Source: Candidatus Methanophagales archaeon
GTDB lineage: Archaea > Halobacteriota > Syntropharchaeia > Alkanophagales > Methanospirareceae
Reading direction: 5' to 3'
DNA length: 5,142 nucleotides
Assembly: GCA_003601795.1 (NCBI GenBank)
Contig: PIXU01000197.1
Span: 1-5,142, forward strand
Below are positions 1-5,142 of this stretch, in pieces. Numbering within the stretch: position 1 is the stretch's first letter; the number at the start of each line of letters is the position of its first letter. Under the pieces are notes generated by a model. It saw nothing but the letters and a program-made list of their open reading frames with translations, did no database searches and was not told the origin of the DNA. The translations under genes and the position numbers were made by a program.

Positions 1-1
1 A

Positions 2-46
2 ATACACGATTACGCGATAAAAGTGGTGAAAAATCATAAATCCTAA
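2..46 (+). other. Possible 3' end of a convergent gene cut by the window edge
   Basis: The second forward frame is open from the window edge and reads IHDYAIKVVKNHKS before a TAA at 44-46. It looks like a plausible C-terminal tail rich in Lys, Val and Ile, and it would end 15 bp before the stop of the convergent UPF0280 gene. Fourteen codons are too few to identify a family. Frame 1 is also open to a TAA at 37-39 (NTRLRDKSGEKS), so the frame choice is a guess based on amino-acid composition. Confidence 0.2.
19..33 (-). terminator. Weak oligo-T transcription stop for the minus-strand operon
   Basis: Read on the minus strand, the flank downstream of the UPF0280 stop holds a T5 run (complement of A 29-33) and then a T4 run (complement of A 19-22), with no strong hairpin. 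Archaeal RNA polymerase can terminate on short oligo-T tracts, so this is a reasonable but weak candidate for the end of the two-gene transcript. Confidence 0.3.
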
Positions 47-61
47 CTAACTAAGACCTGC

Positions 62-757
62 TCAAAATTTTATTCTCACGATGTCTGGAATTTCGCCCCA
101 TCTTGCGAACATATCTTTGTATATTACAAATGCACCTTTTATGCCCGCTACGTGCTTGATCGAATGGAATGCTTTTGTGACGGAATGAGCATTAGATACT
201 GAATTGCCGAGCGCAGTTGCTGCGGCATCTGACAAAGATGCGCTATTGCTTATCACGGTTGCAGCATCCGCATTCCCAAAGTTTATGGAATGTCCCACCG
301 TCCCGGAAGACGTGCATATACCTAATAATGATGTCGAGGGTTTTATCCTAAGCGCAATCCTGTTCGATAAGACACTTTCCCCTGCATATATCCCTACAAG
401 CACTGTGCGATCGCATATCAACGCAATATCGCCTCCATTATCCACTATTGCGTGTGTTGCCCCTGCATCACGCATTGCCTCTACCGCGAACTCCGCTAAT
501 GTTCCTGCTACTGCAGACATGGGTCCTATGTCGAATTTTCCGGCTGATTCTGTCATTTTTCTCACTATCTCAGGCATCTTATCTTTTTCTTCTACCTGGT
601 AACTTTCGAGCGTTACGAGAAAATAAGGATGCCAACGCACGAATCTTTCCAATTCCTGTCTATGTTTCTTTAATTCCTCTTTTGCAATCTCTATATACTT
701 CCTCTCGTCTGCTGTTATCCATGCGAAGGTTTCTTTCAGCCTGAAACTTTCTTTCAT
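62..757 (-). CDS. UPF0280 family protein (ApbE-like fold)
   Basis: This 231-residue protein fits the UPF0280 family, which belongs to the ApbE-like (FAD:protein FMN transferase) superfamily. Its biochemical role is not established. The start MKESFRLKET and the KHRQELERFV...FLVTLESY segment (31-53) resemble the N-terminal region I recall in archaeal members. ApbE-like signatures follow in order: a Gly/Ala-rich GPMSAVAGTLAE helix (78-89), VDNGGDI (105-111, comparable to the NxGGDI strand of ApbE), CTSSGTVGHSINFG (148-161), ADAAT (163-167) and SDAAATALGN (176-185). The last matches the ADALATAL segment that carries the ApbE metal ligands. There is no signal peptide or lipobox, so the protein should be cytoplasmic, unlike many bacterial ApbE proteins. 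The length is typical and there is no internal stop. The ATG lies 20 bp after the stop of the upstream 230-residue gene, without a clear ribosome binding site, so the pair is probably one operon. The family call is firm; flavin binding or transfer is inference. Confidence 0.87.
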   Translation of the reverse strand: MKESFRLKETFAWITADERKYIEIAKEELKKHRQELERFVRWHPYFLVTLESYQVEEKDKMPEIVRKMTESAGKFDIGPMSAVAGTLAEFAVEAMRDAGATHAIVDNGGDIALICDRTVLVGIYAGESVLSNRIALRIKPSTSLLGICTSSGTVGHSINFGNADAATVISNSASLSDAAATALGNSVSNAHSVTKAFHSIKHVAGIKGAFVIYKDMFARWGEIPDIVRIKF

Positions 758-777
758 ATATATTGTATTTTACCGCT

Positions 778-1470
778 TTAAATCAGATCAATAATCTCAT
801 CCAGGACGTAATTTATAAAATCCTCTTTCTTTGCTTTGCTGAAAATTGTTACAACACCGTTTCTTGTTACCCCAACCACTGTTCCATGCCGTTTGGACTT
901 CAATACGATATACCATATTTTCCCGTGCTTCAAGTGGTCCGCATACATCGATGTGTTTCCTAAAGCAGAGCCATACAAAGACAGCTTTTTGATATTCGGA
1001 AGGTCTACATCGTCAAAGAAAATTACCTTAGTATCCTCGAAGTTATCTTCGTGAAAACGTTCAAATCGCGAAGGCTCAATCCTCACTTCTACTATCTTCC
1101 CCGTTGTGATGAAAAGTATTTTGCTCAACTGATTAGCGATATTGTTAGCCCTCGCTTTCTTTTCCATAATCGTCAGAACAATTCTACCCGTTTGCTTCTG
1201 TTCGACGAAGAAAAAAGGGGCTTCGGACGTGGTTGGTACGTGCACCCGCTCGCCGTGATGATAGACTTCCAGAAGCTGGTCCTGGATGAAAGTTCCATGC
1301 AGGGAATCCCCGATTAAGCGCAAGTTCTTTATCTCGGTAATCAGACTTATATCTCTGTCGTTCTCCTTCAATTTATCTTCTGATTTAAACCCCTTCAGCT
1401 TAGCAGCAATCGTAGGCAAACCGGCATCAATATCCCCTTCAACCAGGAATAACTTCCCTGCTAAGACCAT
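778..1470 (-). CDS. Conserved-looking archaeal protein of unknown function (230 aa)
   Basis: I do not recognise a named family. The protein has no signal peptide and no membrane segment, so it should be a soluble cytoplasmic protein. The N-terminus MVLAGKLFLVEGDIDAG begins with a short hydrophobic strand. A charged, lysine-rich stretch follows (24-40), then a strand-rich middle with APFFFVEQ (84-91) and RIVLTI (96-101). Next come a helix with KKARANNIANQLSKILF (104-120), an acidic DDVDLPNIKKLSLYGSAL segment (153-170), and a beta-rich end with GKIWYIVLKSK (183-193) and TVVGVTRNGVVTIFSK (197-212). The final helix EDFINYVLDEIIDLI is acidic and hydrophobic. The mix of strands and helices and the even codon use argue for a real gene. 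The stop is 20 bp upstream of the UPF0280 start on the same strand, so the two are probably co-transcribed. The ATG at 1470 sits about 24 bases from an AT-rich promoter box. The gene assignment is strong; the function is unknown. Confidence 0.8.
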   Translation of the reverse strand: MVLAGKLFLVEGDIDAGLPTIAAKLKGFKSEDKLKENDRDISLITEIKNLRLIGDSLHGTFIQDQLLEVYHHGERVHVPTTSEAPFFFVEQKQTGRIVLTIMEKKARANNIANQLSKILFITTGKIVEVRIEPSRFERFHEDNFEDTKVIFFDDVDLPNIKKLSLYGSALGNTSMYADHLKHGKIWYIVLKSKRHGTVVGVTRNGVVTIFSKAKKEDFINYVLDEIIDLI

Positions 1471-1488
1471 TGTTCTTTCTATCTATTC

Positions 1489-1500
1489 TATAATAAATTT
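1489..1500. promoter_or_regulatory. AT-rich TATA-like box shared by divergent genes
   Basis: The 52-bp gap between the ATG at 1470 (minus) and the ATG at 1523 (plus) is strongly AT-rich and contains TATAATAAATTT. Its centre lies about 29 bases from the helicase ATG and about 24 bases from the minus-strand ATG. Archaeal transcription usually starts some 25 bases downstream of the TATA centre, so both mRNAs would start at or very near their start codons (leaderless or nearly so). A second box for the minus gene, AATTTATC (complement of 1501-1508), would give a leader of about 8 bases. Neither gene has a convincing Shine-Dalgarno sequence, which fits. I did not find a clear BRE element. Confidence 0.5.
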
Positions 1501-1522
1501 GATAAATTAAGAAGATTAAATA

Positions 1523-4162
1523 ATGAGAACTGCTCGCGAATACAAAGAGAAGGAGATATATGAAAGATTAGAACCTTACATCGGTGCGTGGTTTAGAAAA
1601 AAATATCATCATTTTACTCCACCGCAGAGATACGCCATCGTAGAAATAATGAACAGGAACAATATTTTGATATGCGCACCTACGGGGAGCGGAAAGACAT
1701 TTGCTTGCTTCCTGGGCATTATAAACTATCTTTGTAAGTTGTGCAGTGCGAATAAGCTCGAGGATAGGATTTATTGTCTTTTTATAAGTCCTTTAAAGGC
1801 ACTTGGAAACGACATAAGAAGGAACCTTGAAGAGCCGTTAGATGAGATAGCGAAGATAGCGAAAGAGAAGGAGGGAGTAGATACAGGAATACGAGTGGCT
1901 GTTAGAACCGGAGATACGACACAGAAAGAGCGCCAAAGTATGCTGAGGAAGCCGCCACATATTCTCATAACGACACCGGAAAGTGCTGCAATTATATTGA
2001 ACGCACCTAAGTTCAGGCTTCACCTTAAAAAGCTGGATTACGTGATTGTAGATGAGATACACGAGATTGCCGATTCAAAAAGAGGTGCGCACTTGAGTAT
2101 AACACTGGAAAGATTACAGAATTTTTGTTCTTCTGAGTTCACTCGCATAGGGATGAGTGCGACCATTTCTCCTTTAGAAGAGGTGGCTAAATTTTTGGTG
2201 GGGTACTCTGAATCGGAAGGAGAGGGGGAAGGATTAGAACAGCGAGATTGTTTGATTGCGGATGTCTCGTTTGCAAAGGAATTGGAATTGAGCGTAATCG
2301 TCCCGTTGAATTTTATTTTTGTACAGAGCGATGTAGCGAAGCAGGATACGGATACAACAGCGGCACTGTATGAGAAGGTAAAGGAGTTAGTTGAGAAACA
2401 CGAGTCCACGTTAATATTCACGAATACGAGGTCGGGTGCGGAACGAGTGTCTTATAAGCTTGCAAAGATGGTGGGCGAAGTTGATAAGGACAAAATAGGG
2501 ACGCATCATGGGTCTTTATCGAGGGAAACGAGGTTCGCGGTGGAGGAGGGTTTGAAAGAGGGAAAGATGAAAGCAGTTGCCTGTTCCTCATCTCTTGAGT
2601 TGGGCATAGACATAGGTGCATTGGACCTTTGCGTGCTTATTGGCTCGCCAAAGAGCACAACTCGGTTGATACAAAGAGCTGGGAGGTCAGGTCATCGATT
2701 GGAGAAGACAGCGAAGGGTTACCTGGTGGTCACCGATATGGACGACTTAGTGGAATGTGCAGTATTAGCGAGGCGGGCAAAAGACAAGAAGTTGGACAAG
2801 GTGCGTGTGGTAGGATGTGCACTGGATGTGTTGGCACAACATCTCGTAGGAATGTCATTAGAGCAGAAATGGAATGTCGTAGATGCTTATAACTTGATAC
2901 GAAGAGCGTATCCATACCGTGATTTAAAGCATGATCAGCTTGTATCGGTATTGCGATATTTATCAGGCATGCATTCCGAGCTGGAGAACAGGAAAGTATA
3001 TGCTAAGATCTGGTATGACGAAGAAGAAGGGGTGTTTGGAAGGAAAAGAAGCACTCGTGGTATATACATGACGCATGTGGGGACGATACCATCGGAAAGT
3101 TCAGTGCAGGTTTTCCTGCGAGCGCCAAGACCAAAGGAGTGGATAGGGGAAATAGACGAGCCTTTTTTGGAGAAGCTCGCGCCTGGTGATACGTTCGTGC
3201 TCGGTGGTAAAACTTACAAGTTTGTTTCGGTTCGCGGGATGAGAGCATACGTTGACCCTTTTGATGGTATGCCTACCATTCCCGCATGGATAGGCGAGAT
3301 GCTGCCGCTGGAATACGATTCCGCGATAGAGATAGGTAAGTTTCGAGAGGAGATAGAGAAAAAGATAGAAGAGAGGAGCGAGGAGAAGAGAGAAATTGTG
3401 GATTGGCTGAAAAAAGAATACCGGCTGGAAGAAACAGCCGCGGAAAATGTGTTTGCTTATTTCGAGGAGCAAAAGAGATATGCCAGAGTAATACCCAATC
3501 ACAGACGCATCGTCATAGAACATTATTGTGATGACATAGGGCGTCAAAATATCGCTTTTCATGCTTTGTACGGCAGGAGGACGCTGGATGCGCTGTCAAG
3601 GGCTTATGCTTATGCAATAAGCATTGCTTATAAAACCAATGTGTCTATAACGATAAACGACAACGGATTTATCCTGAAATTGCCGCATAAAAACGTGGAT
3701 GTAGAATCGGTAGCCGGGTTGGTGAATAGTGACAATATAGAGGAAATGTTACGGAAAAGTGTGTGGAAGACGGAACTTTTTAAACGCAGGTTCAGACATT
3801 GTGCGGTTCGCGGTCTGATGGTGTTAAAGCAGTATAAAGGGTATGAAATAGGTGTGGGAAAGCAACAGCGCAGTTCTGCTTCTATTTTGGGCGTGGCGAA
3901 GAAGATAGAAAATTTTCCTATTGTAGAGGAGGCGTTTAGGGAGATACTGGAGGAGGTGTTCGATATAGAGCATGCGAAGGAGGTGCTTAGAGGGGTTGAA
4001 AGCGGTGCAATAGAAATAAGAACAATAAAAACGCCGGTTCCATCTCCTTTCATCCATAATCTCGTTGCTTTGCAGGCATCAGACGTGGTGCTGATGGAGT
4101 CGAGAAGAGAGTTATTGCAAGAGCTCCACAGGAGGGTGATGGCGTATATTGAAGAAACATGA
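1523..4162 (+). CDS. Lhr-type ATP-dependent helicase (SF2, Lhr core)
   Basis: This 879-residue protein is a complete Lhr-core helicase, a family that couples ATP hydrolysis to 3'-to-5' movement on single-stranded nucleic acid and unwinds RNA:DNA or DNA duplexes. Repair and RNA-processing roles have been proposed. Motifs in order: Q-like FTPPQRYAI (31-39), Walker A APTGSGKT (52-59), Ia SPLKAL (89-94), Ib TPES (151-154), Walker B DEIH (177-180), III SAT (212-214), IV LIFTNTR (297-303), V SSLELGIDIG (356-365) and VI QRAGRSGH (384-391). RecA1 spans about 1-225 and RecA2 about 240-405. A winged-helix region follows (about 420-515), then the Lhr-specific C-terminal part with HVGTIPS (518-524) and IPAWIGE (586-592). 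The latter carries the aromatic residue typical of Lhr cores. A DEAD-associated-like region runs roughly 580-780. The long bacterial C-terminal extension is absent, as is normal in archaea. There is no cysteine cluster at the end, so it looks more like the archaeal Lhr2 type; that subtype is inference. Confidence 0.95.
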   Translation: MRTAREYKEKEIYERLEPYIGAWFRKKYHHFTPPQRYAIVEIMNRNNILICAPTGSGKTFACFLGIINYLCKLCSANKLEDRIYCLFISPLKALGNDIRRNLEEPLDEIAKIAKEKEGVDTGIRVAVRTGDTTQKERQSMLRKPPHILITTPESAAIILNAPKFRLHLKKLDYVIVDEIHEIADSKRGAHLSITLERLQNFCSSEFTRIGMSATISPLEEVAKFLVGYSESEGEGEGLEQRDCLIADVSFAKELELSVIVPLNFIFVQSDVAKQDTDTTAALYEKVKELVEKHESTLIFTNTRSGAERVSYKLAKMVGEVDKDKIGTHHGSLSRETRFAVEEGLKEGKMKAVACSSSLELGIDIGALDLCVLIGSPKSTTRLIQRAGRSGHRLEKTAKGYLVVTDMDDLVECAVLARRAKDKKLDKVRVVGCALDVLAQHLVGMSLEQKWNVVDAYNLIRRAYPYRDLKHDQLVSVLRYLSGMHSELENRKVYAKIWYDEEEGVFGRKRSTRGIYMTHVGTIPSESSVQVFLRAPRPKEWIGEIDEPFLEKLAPGDTFVLGGKTYKFVSVRGMRAYVDPFDGMPTIPAWIGEMLPLEYDSAIEIGKFREEIEKKIEERSEEKREIVDWLKKEYRLEETAAENVFAYFEEQKRYARVIPNHRRIVIEHYCDDIGRQNIAFHALYGRRTLDALSRAYAYAISIAYKTNVSITINDNGFILKLPHKNVDVESVAGLVNSDNIEEMLRKSVWKTELFKRRFRHCAVRGLMVLKQYKGYEIGVGKQQRSSASILGVAKKIENFPIVEEAFREILEEVFDIEHAKEVLRGVESGAIEIRTIKTPVPSPFIHNLVALQASDVVLMESRRELLQELHRRVMAYIEET

Positions 4163-4198
4163 TCTTTCCTACATTTTGTATTCGCTTTTTATTTTATC
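4163..4198 (+). terminator. T-rich convergent gap, likely terminator of the helicase gene
   Basis: The 36 bases between the helicase stop (TGA 4160-4162) and the stop of the convergent gene hold plus-strand T runs at 4174-4177, 4186-4190 and 4192-4195. Clustered oligo-T runs directly after a stop codon are the usual archaeal intrinsic termination signal. On the minus strand the same bases are A-rich and would not terminate the opposing gene. Confidence 0.55.
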
Positions 4199-4813
4199 TC
4201 AAAACGGTCTTAATTGGTTACGATAATAAAGTCGAAACAACTCCTCCGCCTTTTTTATTTGCACTGGATACCTCATTCTAAGCCCGTGCATCACTTCTTC
4301 GCGTTTTGCTTTACTTAATGCAAGCTTCAAAATTTCTAAAACTTCCGCCTGGACTTTCTCGCTTTTCCAATTTGGAACCTCTATGGTCACACAAAAATCG
4401 CTCTCGCTGAATCTACTCCTCAGTATAGGTGCGATAGAACCTAAGAGAATTCCGTTTCCGAGGTCAACGAAAGGAGGGACTCCTATCCTCTGTTCTCGCT
4501 CAGAATCGGTTAGTTTGGAATATGACTGTTCGCCATAAGCGTGTAGCTCGAAATAGAAGCAAGGTTTGTATTTTTGGATGAGGTGAAGCAATTTAATGCC
4601 TTCTTTGCTCTGGTAATACTTTTCAGATAAAACATCCACGTATTTGCTCTCCTTAACAATACAGGGAACGATTATCGCTTTTCCTGTGTATTTCGATTCC
4701 TTTGCCAAACTCTCGAGAATAGGCGCTGTGTACAGACCTTCTTTTCCATGCAGGCCACCGACAAACAGTTTTGTCGGCTTTTTCTCAGAGGAAGTGAGTT
4801 GGTACAACTTCAT
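4199..4813 (-). CDS. DUF2119-like protein, putative zinc-dependent hydrolase
   Basis: This 204-residue protein resembles the DUF2119 family of archaea. What can be seen directly is the metal-site pattern of M14 / AstE-ASPA-type carboxypeptidases and deacylases. VGGLHGKEG (18-26) carries HxxE (His22, Glu25), FELHAYG (88-94) carries the candidate third ligand His91, and CVTIEVPNW (141-149) carries Glu145 where these enzymes place the catalytic glutamate. This suggests hydrolysis of an amide or peptide-like bond in the cytoplasm; the substrate is unknown. There is no signal peptide or membrane helix. At 204 residues it is shorter than typical aspartoacylases, and it ends in a basic helical tail (about 165-204). 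The ATG at 4813 lies about 28 bases downstream of AAATTTAATA (complement of 4837-4846), which suits a leaderless mRNA. It converges with the helicase gene, so it forms its own transcription unit. The DUF2119 name is from memory; the zinc-site reading is from the residues. Confidence 0.75.
   Translation of the reverse strand: MKLYQLTSSEKKPTKLFVGGLHGKEGLYTAPILESLAKESKYTGKAIIVPCIVKESKYVDVLSEKYYQSKEGIKLLHLIQKYKPCFYFELHAYGEQSYSKLTDSEREQRIGVPPFVDLGNGILLGSIAPILRSRFSESDFCVTIEVPNWKSEKVQAEVLEILKLALSKAKREEVMHGLRMRYPVQIKKAEELFRLYYRNQLRPF
4758..4783 (+). other. Perfect 8-bp hairpin followed by T5, inside the DUF2119-like gene
   Basis: CCGACAAA (4758-4765), loop CAGT and TTTGTCGG (4770-4777) form a perfect 8-bp stem, followed by C and TTTTT (4779-4783). 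On the plus strand this has the form of a bacterial-style intrinsic terminator and would be antisense to the early codons of the minus-strand gene (about residues 11-19). On the sense mRNA the same hairpin lies about 37-56 bases after the start codon. An 8-bp stem with a short loop is expected about once by chance in 5 kb, so a function is uncertain. Confidence 0.3.
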
Positions 4814-4836
4814 ACAGTATTCTTTATCCTGTTCTG

Positions 4837-4846
4837 TATTAAATTT
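4837..4846. promoter_or_regulatory. AT-rich TATA-like box in the second divergent gap
   Basis: TATTAAATTT sits between the ATG at 4813 (minus) and the right-edge plus-strand gene. Its centre is about 28 bases from the minus-strand ATG, a spacing that predicts a leaderless or near-leaderless mRNA for the DUF2119-like gene. Read on the plus strand it could start a transcript near 4867, giving a leader of about 26 bases before ATG 4893 or about 48 before TTG 4915. The minus-strand use is the better supported of the two. Confidence 0.4.
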
Positions 4847-4914
4847 CCTCGTTCAGCCCCAACCACTTCACCCCGGAATGAAATAGTGCCAAATGGCCAG
4901 TACTTCAGCATTGG

Positions 4915-5142
4915 TTGATAAATCTAATCAAAACTGAGGTACCGGAAAATGAAAAGGAAGTCTATTTTCCATTGCTGGAAGAGAAAAGTATCGAGAATAT
5001 TAGACCGGGACAAATTGTTGTGCAGGCAATAGACCTGAACGAACCACCAGGGAAACCAATAAAAAAATGCATGTTTAAGAGCGTTATCCTGACCATAGAC
5101 AACGGCCAGAGTGATCTCGAAATCAGGCAAGAAGAAGGTATC
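4915..5142 (+). CDS. 5' part of a gene running off the window, DUF1670-like
   Basis: The frame is open from 4882 to the window end and codes for at least 76 residues from a TTG at 4915. The segment ENIRPGQIVVQAIDLNEPPG followed by KPIKKCMFKSVILT, and then DLEIRQEEGI, resembles what I remember of the N-terminal part of DUF1670 proteins. In that family a sensor-like start precedes helix-turn-helix segments, and function is unknown. Those helix-turn-helix parts would lie outside this window. No ATG is available in this frame before 5071. An ATG at 4893 in another frame gives MASTSALVDKSNQN and stops at 4935-4937; dropping one A from the A4 run 4930-4933 would join it to this frame. So the start is either TTG 4915 or a frameshifted ATG 4893. 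The minus-strand frame over the same bases lacks protein-like composition. Family call is moderate; that the plus strand is coding is likely. Confidence 0.6.
   Translation, partial: MINLIKTEVPENEKEVYFPLLEEKSIENIRPGQIVVQAIDLNEPPGKPIKKCMFKSVILTIDNGQSDLEIRQEEGI

Noticed and set aside
43..54. Short tandem repeat (CTAA)x3 downstream of the UPF0280 gene
   Set aside because: Twelve bases with three copies are too short to be called a repeat element, and nothing around it suggests an attachment site or array.
204..602. Long plus-strand open frame of 132 codons overlapping UPF0280
   Set aside because: It is antisense to a gene with clear ApbE-like motifs and has low-complexity Ser/Ala-rich composition, so it is a shadow frame.
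3101..3562. Minus-strand open frame of 153 codons inside the helicase
   Set aside because: It lies opposite the Lhr C-terminal region, is rich in Phe, Tyr and Leu as expected for the complement of purine-rich coding DNA, and has no recognisable motif.
3628..4053. Minus-strand open frame of 141 codons near the helicase 3' end
   Set aside because: Ser/Thr/Phe-rich shadow of the helicase coding strand with no motif and no promoter context.
4814..4892. Possible insertion-sequence end or inverted repeat beside the right-edge gene
   Set aside because: I searched the gap by eye for terminal inverted repeats and target-site duplications and saw none. The C-rich patch 4855-4875 is not paired with a complementary arm.
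4924..5130. Minus-strand open frame of 68 codons at the right edge
   Set aside because: It is rich in Phe and Trp with no protein-like pattern, while the plus-strand frame over the same bases reads as a charged, ordered protein segment resembling DUF1670.
1..5142. CRISPR array, tRNA, rRNA, riboswitch or defence cassette
   Set aside because: No regularly spaced repeats, no tRNA or rRNA-like conserved stretches, and no nuclease or toxin-like partner gene accompanies the helicase; the Lhr gene alone does not make a defence system.

Overview
The window looks like a chromosomal segment from a euryarchaeon of the methanogen/ANME type. The best evidence is the gene set: an Lhr-core superfamily 2 helicase of archaeal length, a UPF0280 (ApbE-like) protein and a DUF2119-like protein. 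As I recall them, the last two families are concentrated in methanogen-related archaea. A fragment at the right edge resembles DUF1670 proteins, which are common in Methanosarcinales-related and ANME-1 (Methanophagales) genomes. Start codons mostly lack a clear Shine-Dalgarno sequence and are preceded by short AT-rich boxes, as expected for archaeal TBP/TFB promoters with leaderless or short-leader mRNAs. The exact lineage is inference.

Layout, left to right. Positions 1-61 hold the downstream flank of a minus-strand operon and perhaps the last codons of a convergent gene. Positions 62-757 (minus) encode the UPF0280 protein. Positions 778-1470 (minus) encode a 230-residue protein I cannot name; it lies 20 bp upstream of UPF0280 and is very likely co-transcribed with it. 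The 52-bp gap 1471-1522 is a divergent promoter region with one AT-rich box placed at a usable distance from both flanking starts. Positions 1523-4162 (plus) encode the Lhr-type helicase, with all core motifs intact. A T-rich 36-bp convergent gap follows. Positions 4199-4813 (minus) encode the DUF2119-like protein, which has an HxxE...H zinc-site pattern like M14/aspartoacylase-type metallohydrolases. A second divergent gap (4814-4892/4914) leads to a plus-strand gene cut by the window end. Its start is ambiguous: either TTG at 4915, or ATG at 4893 followed by a one-base frameshift in an A run.

Nothing shows that the genes form a single pathway. The helicase acts on nucleic acids, the UPF0280 protein resembles a flavin-transferase fold, and the DUF2119-like protein resembles a zinc amidohydrolase or carboxypeptidase. 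I saw no CRISPR array, tRNA, rRNA or insertion-sequence ends. I did not find a clear new defence or mobile system. The points most worth following up are the unnamed 230-residue partner of UPF0280, the putative zinc hydrolase, and the disrupted or oddly started gene at the right edge.
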